64,000 bases of DNA. It comes from Cypionkella sp. GTDB lineage: Bacteria; Pseudomonadota; Alphaproteobacteria; Rhodobacterales; Rhodobacteraceae. The DNA lies in the NCBI RefSeq assembly GCF_030652235.1, contig NZ_JAUSBA010000066.1, forward strand, positions 1 through 64,000. The letters are read 5' to 3'. Position numbers and translations under genes: made by a program. Of the stretch, positions 17,099 to 26,880 are shown piece by piece. How positions within the stretch are numbered: the stretch's first letter is position 1; every line of letters begins with the position of its first letter. Below the pieces are notes generated by a model. That model was not told the origin of the DNA. It was given only the letters and a program-made list of their open reading frames with translations, and ran no database searches.

Positions 17099-17470
17099 CT
17101 ACCCCCTGCCCCGCCAGACAAACCTTCCCGGCCCCTGAGCGGCGAGGATCAACAGCCCCCCGGCGATGGACCAGTTTTTCACCATGAGGGTGATTTGCCA
17201 TGGGTCGGCGCGCAACTGAAAGTGGAAATAGCTGGTGAGGACGCAATAGGCAGCTAAGATCAGCGCCCATATGCGCACGCCGGGGCCAAAAATCAGGCCG
17301 AGCGCGGCGATCAGGTTGAAGGCAGCTGTGGGCCAGACCAACCATGTCGGCAGGCCGATGGAGGCGATCATGGCGCTGACCGGGGCGGGGTCGCCAAGTT
17401 TTTGCGCCGCACCGCCGAGGAACAGCAAGGCGATCAGGATGCGACCGGTAAGGTTGAGGGCATCGTTCAT
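17099..17470 (-). CDS. DoxX family membrane protein
   Basis: MNDALNLTGRILIALLFLGGAAQKLGDP. Confidence 0.8.
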   Translation of the reverse strand: MNDALNLTGRILIALLFLGGAAQKLGDPAPVSAMIASIGLPTWLVWPTAAFNLIAALGLIFGPGVRIWALILAAYCVLTSYFHFQLRADPWQITLMVKNWSIAGGLLILAAQGPGRFVWRGRG

Positions 17471-17678
17471 TTGGGCAAGATTGCAGGTTGTGGGGGGGCG
17501 GGCAAGCCGGCCTGCATGGCGGGGACAGCACGCTTGCGTGTGGCTTGGCCGCTGCCCCTGCCCTGTCGACAAGAGCGGTTCAGGTTCACCCGGGCAGATT
17601 TAGGGGAGCGGTATGCGCGGTCTCGGCTGTGACGCCACCGCGTTTTCCGATCTGTGTTTCCGCGAAACCTGAGCCGCG

Positions 17679-18362
17679 TTAATACGGCACCTCAAACTGC
17701 GACTGTCCCAGCGAGGCCAGCACCACCACTTTGCAGCCATCTTGCACGCGGTCGTGCAGGTCGATCACGTCCTGATCGAGCATCCGGATGCAGCCAGAGG
17801 ATACTGATTTGCCAAGGTATTTCGGCTCGCACGCACCATGGATGCGGTAGAGCGTGTCTTCGCCGTTCTGAAACAGATAAAGCGCGCGGGCCCCCAACGG
17901 GTTGCCAGGGCCACCGGGCATGCCACCGTTGGCGACGGAATAGGGCGCAAATTCTGGGCGGCGTTCGATCATTGAATCCGGCGCTTTCCAGACCGGCCAT
18001 GTGCGGCGGAACTGCATGCGCGCGATACCGTTCCAACCGTAACCAGCAGCCCCGACGCTGACGCCGTAGCGCAACGCACGGCCCGGTTCGGTGACAAGAT
18101 GCAGGTAGGCGGCATCGGGATCGACGATGATGGTGCCGGTGGGCTCGGCTGGGAACGGGTTCTCGACCTCTTGCCGCCAGAGTTTTTCATCGACCACCCC
18201 ATCGGGGACGGTGGGGACCGGGTGCGGCTCGGTATAGATCGCGCCATAGCGGGCGGGCATCGGTGGCGGTGGTGGCGGTGGGATCACTTCGGCTGGTTTG
18301 GCGACACAGGCGGTGAGCGATGCCGAGGAAGCTGCGGCCATGAAGGCGCGACGGGTAAGCAT
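17679..18362 (-). CDS. L,D-transpeptidase (YkuD)
   Basis: TAT-like/lipobox N-terminus; IHGACEPKYLGKSVSSGCIRMLDQDVIDL. Confidence 0.9.
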   Translation of the reverse strand: MLTRRAFMAAASSASLTACVAKPAEVIPPPPPPPMPARYGAIYTEPHPVPTVPDGVVDEKLWRQEVENPFPAEPTGTIIVDPDAAYLHLVTEPGRALRYGVSVGAAGYGWNGIARMQFRRTWPVWKAPDSMIERRPEFAPYSVANGGMPGGPGNPLGARALYLFQNGEDTLYRIHGACEPKYLGKSVSSGCIRMLDQDVIDLHDRVQDGCKVVVLASLGQSQFEVPY

Positions 18363-18427
18363 GGGAATATCCTTAATCGGCTGAAGTTTGAGCGAAACGG
18401 GGCCGCGATCAGGCGCGGCCGTAGCGT

Positions 18428-18778
18428 TCAGACCAGCCTTGGCGGACCGAGGGGCAGCGCGGGTTTGTGGCCGATCTTTGGTGGCCATGCGGTGGGGTGA
18501 ACCGTCGTTGCCGGGGCGCTAAAGGCAAGTGTCCGCTCGGTTGGCCAGACCGCCAGCGCCGGGTTACAGGCCGAGCCGGGTAAGGCTGGACCTTTACAAC
18601 GGCTTTGCGCTGCGGCGAAGATTTTCTCGCTGGGGGTTGCTGCGACGGTTGCGTTATCAAGCTGGGCCGAGATCGCCGCGACGGGGCGCGGGCCGGTGCC
18701 GAACTTGGCGGAAAAGCTGCCGAAAGGCAGCAGCGCCAACACGGTCAGCAGCAAGACAAGGCGGGTCAGCATCGACAT
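18428..18778 (-). CDS. Secreted hypothetical protein
   Basis: N-terminal hydrophobic signal MSMLTRLVLLLTVLALLPFGSFS. Confidence 0.55.
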   Translation of the reverse strand: MSMLTRLVLLLTVLALLPFGSFSAKFGTGPRPVAAISAQLDNATVAATPSEKIFAAAQSRCKGPALPGSACNPALAVWPTERTLAFSAPATTVHPTAWPPKIGHKPALPLGPPRLV

Positions 18779-19042
18779 AGGGGTTACCTGCCATGACAGG
18801 GCTGGGGTGTCGAGGGGCAGGGGCGGCGATCTTACGCTGAGGGTGATCACCTGTTGTCACATGACCGTGAGTGGGGTCGTGAGGGCTGACACGCTTGCGC
18901 GCAATTCTGCCGCGATTGCTGCGGCTTCGGGCGGTTTTTACGCAGGCGGGTGATAAACTCGGGGCAGACAACGGTTTGCCCACTGACTTTTGCCGCACAA
19001 CTCGCCTATAGAGAACAGATTGGATTTGATCGGATTAAAGCT

Positions 19043-21292
19043 ATGCCTGCAGAGCGCAGTGACAGTGACAGTCGTAAACTTCTTCGCCGCCTGCGCGATG
19101 TGCTGGGCACCAAGGCGAAGGGGCAAGAGCGGCTTGACCAGATCACCCATCTGATCGCGGATTCGATTGGTACCGAAGTGTGCTCGATCTATTTGTTTCG
19201 CGACCCCGAAACGCTGGAGCTTTGTGCGACGGAAGGGCTGAAGAAAACTGCGGTGCATAAGACCCGAATGAAGCTGGGGGAGGGTTTGGTCGGCCGGGTG
19301 GCGCGGATTGGTCTGCCGGTGAACACGGCCGATGCGCCATCTGAAAAAGGTTTTCGGTTTATGCCGGAAACTGGCGAAGAGCTGTATTCGGCCTTCCTCG
19401 GCGTGCCAATTCAGCGGGTGGGCGAGAAGCTGGGCGTGCTGGTGGTGCAATCCAAGCGGGCGCGGGCCTATTCGGAAGATGAGATCTACGCGCTGGAAGT
19501 GGTGGCGATGGTTTTGGCCGAGATGACCGAGCTTGGCGCGTTCGCAGGTGAGGGTGGCGGCGGCATGGGGCGGTTGCACAAGCAGCCGGTGCTGTTTCGG
19601 GGTACCAGCGGGCAAGAAGGTGCCTCGGAAGGCCGAGTCTGGCTGCACGAGCCGCGCGTTGTTGTCACAAACCCGGTCGCCGATGATCCGCTGACCGAAA
19701 TCGACCGTATTCGCGAGGCCGTGGGGGTGCTGCGGGTTTCTGTGGATGATCTGCTGGCGGCGGTAAGTCTCGATAAAGACCAGAAAGCGGTGCTGGAAGC
19801 CTACCGGATGTTCGCGCATTCGCGCGGCTGGTTGCGGCGGATGGAAGAGGATATTTCCTCGGGCCTGTCTGCCGAAGCGGCGGTAGAGAAGGAACAATCG
19901 GCGACGCGGGCGCGGTTAAGTCAGGTGCCGGATGCCTATCTGCGCGAGCGGTTGCATGATCTGGATGATCTGTCGAACCGGTTGCTGCGGATTCTCACCG
20001 GGCAAGGCAAGGATACCGGGGCGGAAATGCCGGACAACCCAGTGCTGGTGGCGCGCAATATCGGGCCTGCGGAACTGCTGGAATATGGTCGCAAGTTGAA
20101 GGGGCTGGTGCTGGAAGAAGGCTCGGTCGGCAGCCATGCCGCGATTGTTGCGCGGGCTTTAGCCATTCCCATGGTGATCCACGCCGAACGCATCACCAAT
20201 GAGGCGCTGAACGGCGATCCAATTTTGGTCGATGGCGATCAGGGTATTGTGCATTTGCGGCCCGAAGAAGCCGTAGCACGGTCGTTTCGGGGCACTATGG
20301 CGATGCAGGCCAAGGCCCAGGAACGCTATGCCTCATTGCGCGATCTGCCTGCGACGACGCGTGACGGCGTGACGATTGCCTTGCATATGAACGCCGGGCT
20401 GATGGCGGATTTGCCGTCGCTGGTGGGGTCTGGGGCTGAAGGGGTGGGCTTGTTCCGCACCGAGTTGCAGTTTCTGGTGCGCAACTACATGCCGCGCCGC
20501 GATGAGTTGGCGGCGCTGTATTCTCGGGTGATTGAGGCCGCAAAAGGTCTGCCGGTGGCGTTTCGCACGCTGGATATCGGCTCGGACAAGGTGCTGCCCT
20601 ACATGAAGCCGCAGGATGAACCCAATCCGGCGATGGGCTGGCGGGCGATCCGGGTGGGCTTGGATAAGCCGGGTGTGTTGAGGATGCAGTTGCAGGCGCT
20701 GATCCGGGCGAGCGCCGGGCGACCCTTGGCGATCATGTTCCCGTTTGTGTCCGAGCATGGCGAGTTCGTCGAGGCCCGTGCGCATGTGTTGCGCGAGATT
20801 CACCGTGAAAAATCTTTGGGCCATGCGGTGCCTTCGGCGCTGGAAGTGGGCGCGATGTTAGAGACGCCCAGTTTGGCCTATGCGCCGGATGCATTCTTTG
20901 AGATGGCGGATTTCATCTCGATCGGCGGCAATGATCTGAAACAGTTTTTCTTTGCCGCAGATCGGGAAAATGAGCGCGTGAGAAAGCGCTATGACTCGCT
21001 GAATGCCTCGTTCCTGACGTTCCTGGAAGTGGTGATTGCGCGTTGTGAGAAGGCGGGCACCAAGCTGTCGTTCTGTGGCGAGGATGCAGGGCGGCCTGTC
21101 GAGGCGGTGGCGTTAGCGGCCATCGGGCTGCGCAACCTGTCGATGCGTCCGGCCTCGATTGGCCCGGTGAAGGCGCTGCTGCGGCGGGTGGATTTGGCCG
21201 AGGCGCGGGCGGTGATTGATCGGGCGCGGGTTGAGGGGGCTGAGACGATCCGGCCTGCGTTGATGGAGTATTTGGCGTCAGTGGGGGAGTGA
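19043..21292 (+). CDS. ptsP: Phosphoenolpyruvate-protein phosphotransferase with GAF domain (PtsP)
   Basis: GAF N-terminus; EI signatures GSVGSHAAIVARALAIPMV, GAEGVGLFRTELQF, ISIGGNDLKQFFFAADREN. Confidence 0.95.
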   Translation: MPAERSDSDSRKLLRRLRDVLGTKAKGQERLDQITHLIADSIGTEVCSIYLFRDPETLELCATEGLKKTAVHKTRMKLGEGLVGRVARIGLPVNTADAPSEKGFRFMPETGEELYSAFLGVPIQRVGEKLGVLVVQSKRARAYSEDEIYALEVVAMVLAEMTELGAFAGEGGGGMGRLHKQPVLFRGTSGQEGASEGRVWLHEPRVVVTNPVADDPLTEIDRIREAVGVLRVSVDDLLAAVSLDKDQKAVLEAYRMFAHSRGWLRRMEEDISSGLSAEAAVEKEQSATRARLSQVPDAYLRERLHDLDDLSNRLLRILTGQGKDTGAEMPDNPVLVARNIGPAELLEYGRKLKGLVLEEGSVGSHAAIVARALAIPMVIHAERITNEALNGDPILVDGDQGIVHLRPEEAVARSFRGTMAMQAKAQERYASLRDLPATTRDGVTIALHMNAGLMADLPSLVGSGAEGVGLFRTELQFLVRNYMPRRDELAALYSRVIEAAKGLPVAFRTLDIGSDKVLPYMKPQDEPNPAMGWRAIRVGLDKPGVLRMQLQALIRASAGRPLAIMFPFVSEHGEFVEARAHVLREIHREKSLGHAVPSALEVGAMLETPSLAYAPDAFFEMADFISIGGNDLKQFFFAADRENERVRKRYDSLNASFLTFLEVVIARCEKAGTKLSFCGEDAGRPVEAVALAAIGLRNLSMRPASIGPVKALLRRVDLAEARAVIDRARVEGAETIRPALMEYLASVGE

Positions 21293-21330
21293 GAGGGGAA
21301 GGCGAGTGTCGGCTTTGCCGACGCTCTTGA

Positions 21331-21609
21331 CTATATCTTTCCTCCGGCCGCGCGCCACAGAGCCTCGTTGATAACTTCATGTAAGTGGAAGTTGGACCGC
21401 ATGGTCGGAACGATTTCTTGAGCGGCCTGCAACATTTTTCCATTCATCTGTTAAGCGCGGGTGACCCTTTCGTCTGCGTCAGGAAAATCCATGTCCAGCC
21501 CTTCCGAGTCTTTGATCGCTGCGGCGTATTCCCGCCACAACTCACCGCTGTTCATCAATTCACTGACAGCGCTTTCCACTAAAGTGCCATCACTATCTTT
21601 TTGCTGCAT
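21331..21609 (-). pseudogene. Same-frame, stop-interrupted small gene (52 aa + TAA CAG + 38 aa)
   Basis: MQQKDSDGTLVESAVSELMNSGELWREYAAAIKDSEGLDMDFPDADERVTRA*QMNGKMLQAAQEIVPTMRSNFHLHEVINEALWRAAGGKI; GGAGG RBS upstream of 21609. Confidence 0.5.
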
Positions 21610-21880
21610 TTTGGAAACCTCCTATTCAATGCTTTAGAACACGCATACTAAACGCTTCCAACGGACTTAAACGAATATTCCCCCAACACAAACACAGGGC
21701 AGCGCCTGACCGCCGGGTGGGCGCAGCGACCGTTGTTCTAGGCGGTTTATGCCTCAGCCAATCCCCCAGATGTTCTAAGCGGGACAGCGCAGAAGCGCCC
21801 GCCCGAGGGGGCGGTCGGGCGCTGCCCGGCGGCGCTAAAGCGCCTTGATTCCGGGCGGGGGCTTTGCTTGTCGGTGTCGC

Positions 21881-22270
21881 TTAGTCTTCGGTGCGGCCCG
21901 TGGAGTTTCGGTCCAGCTTGTAATGCTTCAGTGGAAATTCTGGCAACCATGCCTCGCGGCGGTCGGTCCATAACTCGTAGGTGGGGATGAATTGGTTCGG
22001 GGCGTCCAGCGTGCCAAGGTAGACTTCAACCTCATCACCACTGCGGGCGAAGACTGGCGAGCCGCAGGTGGGGCAGAAGGCGCGGCCGTTGTAGGCGCGG
22101 GCCTCTCCGGTGATCACCACCGCGTCCTGCGGGAAGATGGCCGAGGCATGGAACAGCGCACCGTGGTGTTTGCGGCAATCAAGGCAATGGCAGAGGCCGG
22201 TGCGGTAGGGCTGGCCTGTGGCGGTGATACGCAGTTGGCCGCAGAGGCAACCGCCGGTGAAGATATCCAT
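21881..22270 (-). CDS. GFA family protein (zinc-binding)
   Basis: GGCLCGQLRI...CHCLDCRKHHGALF...FCPTCGSPVF. Confidence 0.9.
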   Translation of the reverse strand: MDIFTGGCLCGQLRITATGQPYRTGLCHCLDCRKHHGALFHASAIFPQDAVVITGEARAYNGRAFCPTCGSPVFARSGDEVEVYLGTLDAPNQFIPTYELWTDRREAWLPEFPLKHYKLDRNSTGRTED

Positions 22271-22288
22271 GTCAGCCTCCGGTTTGGG

Positions 22289-23047
22289 TCAGGCTTTGGT
22301 GATTTTAGGCGGCAGCGTGGCTTTGGCGAAGGCGGCGACGACGGCTTCGCCGCCTTGGGTTTCCGCCAGACGCATCAGCGCAAAGCGGATGCGGGCCATT
22401 TCGCGGTAGTAATTCAGGAAAGCGGCGTTCAGGGCAGCACCAGACACCGCTCCCAGCACAGGCACGGCTTGGGCGGCGAGTTTTTGGCCCATGGTGGCGG
22501 CAAGCCGGGGGGCGACGGCGGCGATCAGTTTCTGAATCGCGGGGCCGGTCAGGGTCATCCGTGCCGATAGAAACGCGGCATTGACGCCGTCGTCACCTTG
22601 CAGGGGGGTGCCTGCGGCGAAAACCTCAAGGCAGGCGGCGCGGATGCCGGGCTCGGTGGGGTCAAACCCGGCGCGAATCGCCTCGGCCCTGATGGTGTGC
22701 AGCATCAGGGTGATGGTGACGGGAAGTTCGGCGAGTGAGGTCAGCAAACCCCCTGCCCCGCCAGCGGCGCCCGTTGCCATCGCGGCGATGGTGCTCGCCC
22801 TGCCGCCCATCTTCGGGCCTTGATCGGCAAGGCCTGCGATGCCGTGGGCGGCGGTCAGCGCGCGGATCACCACCTGTTCGATTTGACTGCGCAAAGGGGC
22901 AGGGATCAGGGCGGCTTGTTTTTCCAAGCCCCCGCCGATTTTATTGACCAGCGTCATCAGCGGGCCATTGGCGCGCTTGTAGGCGCGGGCCAGCTCGGCA
23001 ATTTCAGCGTCGGCAGAGGGGGCGCGCAGGGCGGGAAGTTGGGTCAT
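22289..23047 (-). CDS. EcsC family protein
   Basis: EcsC-like architecture with Ala/Gly-rich helices; start from MTQLPALRAPSADAE. Confidence 0.75.
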   Translation of the reverse strand: MTQLPALRAPSADAEIAELARAYKRANGPLMTLVNKIGGGLEKQAALIPAPLRSQIEQVVIRALTAAHGIAGLADQGPKMGGRASTIAAMATGAAGGAGGLLTSLAELPVTITLMLHTIRAEAIRAGFDPTEPGIRAACLEVFAAGTPLQGDDGVNAAFLSARMTLTGPAIQKLIAAVAPRLAATMGQKLAAQAVPVLGAVSGAALNAAFLNYYREMARIRFALMRLAETQGGEAVVAAFAKATLPPKITKA

Positions 23048-23091
23048 AGCCGCAATGTGGGGCGTTTGTGCGGCTTCGGCAAGAGGGCCGA

Positions 23092-23637
23092 TCAGGCTTG
23101 CGGCAGGGTCGCCCCACTGGCCTTGATGACATCGCCCTTGATGCCGGCCCATGCGCCCTTTTTCAGCTCTAGCCCCAGCACGCGGTCGGGGTTGGTGGGC
23201 GGCGGCATCACCACGCCTTCCAGCTTTTGGAAGCCGAAGCGGGAGTAATAGGGGGCGTCGCCGACCAGCAGCACGCGCTCCCACCCCAAGCGGCGGGCCT
23301 CAACAAGGCTTTCGTTGATCAACAGGCCACCGAGACCCTCGCTTTGGCGGGTGGGGTGGACGGCGATGGGGCCAAGCAGCAGCACATCCTCGCCGTCTTC
23401 GCCATCCCCTTCGTCAATTTCAGCGGGCCAATAGCGGATGGCGGCGGCCAGCGTGCCATCTTCATCGCGCAGGATCAGGCACAGGGCGGCAACCGTCGGC
23501 ACCCCGTCACGCAAGCGGTAGGAAGACAAAGCGGTGCGGCCGGGGGAAAAGCACAGATCATAAAGCGCCTCGACTTCCCACCAATCATCCTCGACTTCTT
23601 CTTCCAGCTGATACACGGGCGGCCCTTCCAGAATCAT
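23092..23637 (-). CDS. GNAT family N-acetyltransferase
   Basis: LLLGPIAVHPTRQSEGLGGLLINESLVEARRLGWERVLLVGDAPYYSRFGF. Confidence 0.85.
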   Translation of the reverse strand: MILEGPPVYQLEEEVEDDWWEVEALYDLCFSPGRTALSSYRLRDGVPTVAALCLILRDEDGTLAAAIRYWPAEIDEGDGEDGEDVLLLGPIAVHPTRQSEGLGGLLINESLVEARRLGWERVLLVGDAPYYSRFGFQKLEGVVMPPPTNPDRVLGLELKKGAWAGIKGDVIKASGATLPQA

Positions 23638-23686
23638 CTGGAAACGCGGGTAACATGCGTTTGGGGCAGGATCAAACCTGAAGGGG

Positions 23687-24295
23687 ATGTCGATGTTTTA
23701 TGAGCCGAAAGCGGGGCCTAGAAATGGCGGGCTGCCGCACAATCCGTTCAAGGCGATTGTGGCGCCGCGCCCGATTGGCTGGATTTCGACGCGGGGCGCC
23801 TTGGGGGATAACTTGGCACCCTATTCGTTTTTCAACGCGGTGAATGATGCGCCGATGCAGGTGATGTTTGCGGGTGGGCTGAAGGATTCGATTGTGAACC
23901 TGCGCGACAGCGGAGTGTTTGCGGTGAATGTGGTGGCCGAGAGCATGATGGCTGAGATGAACGCCAGTTCGGAAACTGTCGCGCGCGGGGTGGATGAGTT
24001 TGCGCTGACGAGGGTTGAGAAAGCCGAATGTGTGACGATTGATTGCCCGCGAGTGGCGCTGGCTCCGGCGACGTTGGAATGTCGTTTGGTACATCTGTTG
24101 GAGTTGGCGGGCGAGAACTGGATGGCGGTGGGTGAGGTCGTCGGCGTGCATATCCGCGAGGAATATCTGCGGGCGGGGCGGTTTGATCTGAGCTTGGTGC
24201 GGCCTGCGGCGCGGTTGGGCTATAGGGATTACGCGGTGGTGACAGCACCGTTTGAACTGGTGCGCCCCGATGAAGTGGGGCGCACCGGGGGGTAG
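23687..24295 (+). CDS. Flavin reductase family protein
   Basis: NPFKAIVAPRPIGWISTRGALGDNLAPYSFFNAVNDAPMQVMF. Confidence 0.85.
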   Translation: MSMFYEPKAGPRNGGLPHNPFKAIVAPRPIGWISTRGALGDNLAPYSFFNAVNDAPMQVMFAGGLKDSIVNLRDSGVFAVNVVAESMMAEMNASSETVARGVDEFALTRVEKAECVTIDCPRVALAPATLECRLVHLLELAGENWMAVGEVVGVHIREEYLRAGRFDLSLVRPAARLGYRDYAVVTAPFELVRPDEVGRTGG

Positions 24296-24519
24296 AGCTG
24301 CCACTTGGCGCGGCAGCGTAAGCGGGCGGGCGGCAGATCGGGCAGGCCGATGTCGCGCCGCAGGTGGCCCCACAGCATGGCGGCTGGCGGAGGCTTGGCT
24401 GGCCGGTGCCGCAAGGCTTTCAGCAGTGCAAGCAGCGTTGGCCACGGGCCCTGCTCGTCGATCAGCTCTTGCAAGCTGGGCAGCAGGGCTACCCGCCCGG
24501 TGTTCGGGGTGGCATTCAT
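24229..24519 (-). CDS. Small hypothetical (DUF1127-like C-terminal motif)
   Basis: LWGHLRRDIGLPDLPP; 67-nt convergent overlap with the flavin reductase gene. Confidence 0.5.
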   Translation of the reverse strand: MNATPNTGRVALLPSLQELIDEQGPWPTLLALLKALRHRPAKPPPAAMLWGHLRRDIGLPDLPPARLRCRAKWQLYPPVRPTSSGRTSSNGAVTTA

Positions 24520-24893
24520 TTTGGCACATCATCAGCCGTCTGCACGGTCTGGTCCTATGTTTAAAGTCAGATTTGGAGCCCAAACGCACGGCATGGAGAA
24601 GCCTGATTGGATTGGGCCGTGGGGATGGGGTTGGTCAGGCCAAGGCCTGAGGCGCGGCGGAGTTGGCTCTATCGGGCATTAGCCGCGATAGGATGATCCG
24701 CAAGTGCGCAACCAAGCAGCAGCCGTAGCGGCGGCGGTGTTCGTGAACTTCAACATGTGACGCCTGCCTGACCTGTGCGTGATTTGATATCTCCGGCACG
24801 GCTTTGTGGGGTTTCAAAACCCGATGATCGCGCAGGCGTGATATGAGGGCGGGGTTGTGGCCTTAGCGTCACAGGTGGGCATGGGGCAACCCG

Positions 24894-24962
24894 CCGGGGG
24901 TTCACCCCCGGACCCCGAGGATATTTGAACACAGCGGATGATAATTTTAGATAAGTTTTAGA
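24894..24962. repeat. Intergenic repeat family A, copy 1
   Basis: CCGGGGG-TTCA-CCCCCGG hairpin then ACCCCGAGGATATTTGAACACAGCGGATGATAATTTTAGATAA. Confidence 0.7.
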
Positions 24963-24965
24963 TAG

Positions 24966-25394
24966 TTAGCGTTTGCTGGCGAAGAAGCTTTTCAGCAGGG
25001 CCTCGGATTCGGCGGCGTTGATGCCGTCGTAGATTTCGGGGATGTGGTGGCATTGCGGGTGGCTGAACACGCGGGCCCCGTGGAGGGTGCCGCCGGATTT
25101 GGGGTCGGCTGCGCCATAATACAGCCGGGCGATGCGGGCGGCAGAGATTGTGCCTGCGCAGATTGGGCAGGGTTCCAGCGTGACGTAGAGGTCGTGGTTG
25201 GGCAGGCGCTCGGAATTTGCGCGGCGGCAGGCTGCGCGGATGGCTAAGACTTCGGCATGGGCGGTGGGGTCGTTGAATTCGCGGGTGCGGTTTCCTGCGG
25301 CGGCAATGATTGCGCCGTCTTTGACCACGACCGCGCCGATCGGCACTTCACCGCGCAGCGCGGCCATGCGGGCTTGCTCCAAAGCAGCGTCCAT
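24966..25394 (-). CDS. tadA: tRNA(adenine34) deaminase
   Basis: MDAALEQARMAALRGEVPIGAVVV...PTAHAEVLAIR...YVTLEPCPICAGTI. Confidence 0.9.
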   Translation of the reverse strand: MDAALEQARMAALRGEVPIGAVVVKDGAIIAAAGNRTREFNDPTAHAEVLAIRAACRRANSERLPNHDLYVTLEPCPICAGTISAARIARLYYGAADPKSGGTLHGARVFSHPQCHHIPEIYDGINAAESEALLKSFFASKR

Positions 25395-25494
25395 GAAGGT
25401 TTTGAACACCGTGCTTGCCCCTTGGCAGTTGAAAGAATAGTTTGGTGGCATCGCCCGCATGCCGCGCGCTGAGCCCGTTGAAGGATAAGAGACT

Positions 25495-26694
25495 ATGGCC
25501 GAGAATACAAATCCCCCGAAAATTACCGCACCTAAGGTTGTTGGCCCGAAAGTTGCGGGCCCCAGGATCGAGGGCAAAGCGGTGGAGCGCAAGTCCGCAA
25601 CCGCCGCCAAGCCTGCGGCGGGAACGCCCGAAGGCGACCGGATTGCCAAGGTTCTGTCTCGGGCAGGCGTGGCGTCGCGCCGCGAAGCCGAGCGGATGAT
25701 CGAGTTGGGTGAGGTTTCGGTCAATGGCAAGGTGATTGACTCGCCTGCTTTGAACGTGACCTCGAAGGATAAGATTGTGGTTCGGGGTGTGGTCGTGGGC
25801 GAGCCAGAGCAGGCGCGGTTGTGGCTGTATTACAAGCCTGAAGGGTTGGTCACTTCCGAGTCTGATGAGAAGGGCCGTGAGACAGTGTTTGACAATCTGC
25901 CCGCCGAATTGCCGCGGGTGATGTCGGTGGGGCGGCTGGATTTGAACTCGGAAGGTTTGTTGCTGCTGACCAATGACGGCGGCTTGAAGCGGCGGCTGGA
26001 ACTGCCCTCAACCGGCTGGCTGCGCAAATATCGCGTGCGGGTGAATGGCAATCCGGTGGATCCGGATCTGGAGCCGTTGCGCAAGGGCATCGTGGTCGAC
26101 GGTGAGCGGTTTCAGCCGATGATCGTGGTGATCGACCGGATTCAGGGCGCGAATGCCTGGCTGACGGTGGGTCTGCGCGAGGGCAAGAACCGCGAAATCC
26201 GCCGGGCGATGACGGCGATCAATCTAACGGTGAACCGTTTGATCCGGGTCAGTTACGGGCCGTTCCGCTTGAACGATTTGCAGCCGGGTGAGGTTGAAGA
26301 GGTCAAGGGCAAGGTGCTGCGCGATCAGTTGGGTCAAGGCGCTACGGTAGATGAAGATGCGCCAAAACGAACGCGCGCACCGCGTGCCGGGGCTTCGCGG
26401 ACGACGACGGGTAAGGCCGAGGGCGCAAGTTCGGGGCGGCGGTTGAAATCTGGCGAAGGGCTGAAGCAGGTGTCCGAGGCTTGGGGCGAGGCGACGAAGC
26501 CGCGTAGCTTTGGGACGGCGGCGAAGAAAGCCGAGACAGAAAGTGCAAAACCGCGCACGTTCGGGACTGCGGCGAAGAAGGCCGAGGGCGGGGCGTTGCG
26601 GCCTGCCAAACCTCCGGCAAAGCGGGCCAGCCCAACACGTGGCGTGTCGAGTGGGCCGAAGCCTGCGGGCGGGCGGCCTAAACGTGGTGCCTGA
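25495..26694 (+). CDS. Pseudouridine synthase (RsuA/RluB family) with basic extension
   Basis: S4 domain then MSVGRLDLNSEGLLLLTNDGGL; Lys/Ala-rich C-terminal tail with repeated KPRSFGTAAKKAE. Confidence 0.9.
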   Translation: MAENTNPPKITAPKVVGPKVAGPRIEGKAVERKSATAAKPAAGTPEGDRIAKVLSRAGVASRREAERMIELGEVSVNGKVIDSPALNVTSKDKIVVRGVVVGEPEQARLWLYYKPEGLVTSESDEKGRETVFDNLPAELPRVMSVGRLDLNSEGLLLLTNDGGLKRRLELPSTGWLRKYRVRVNGNPVDPDLEPLRKGIVVDGERFQPMIVVIDRIQGANAWLTVGLREGKNREIRRAMTAINLTVNRLIRVSYGPFRLNDLQPGEVEEVKGKVLRDQLGQGATVDEDAPKRTRAPRAGASRTTTGKAEGASSGRRLKSGEGLKQVSEAWGEATKPRSFGTAAKKAETESAKPRTFGTAAKKAEGGALRPAKPPAKRASPTRGVSSGPKPAGGRPKRGA

Positions 26695-26783
26695 GGCTGA
26701 TAATTCCCCGTTTGTGCCCTCTGGCAAGGCGGGGCGGCTTTGCTTATAGTCTACGGGTTCCCGATGTGCGGGGTGGAGGCGCT

Positions 26784-26867
26784 ATGTCTGCCAAGGGTTT
26801 GGAATCGGGCGCGTTTATGTTGTTGCTGGCGCTGATGGTTTATGTTGCCATCAGCGGAGCGCAATGA
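26784..26867 (+). CDS. 27-aa membrane microprotein
   Basis: MSAKGLESGAFMLLLALMVYVAISGAQ; GGAGG upstream; ends 13 nt before the next ATG. Confidence 0.5.
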   Translation: MSAKGLESGAFMLLLALMVYVAISGAQ

Positions 26868-26880
26868 TGGAGGCGCGGTG

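Noticed and set aside
21794-21823. AGCGCCCG...CGGGCGCT hairpin downstream of the GFA gene
   Set aside because: Real stem but in extremely GC-rich sequence with no T-run; probably an ordinary terminator-like structure, not enough to call separately.
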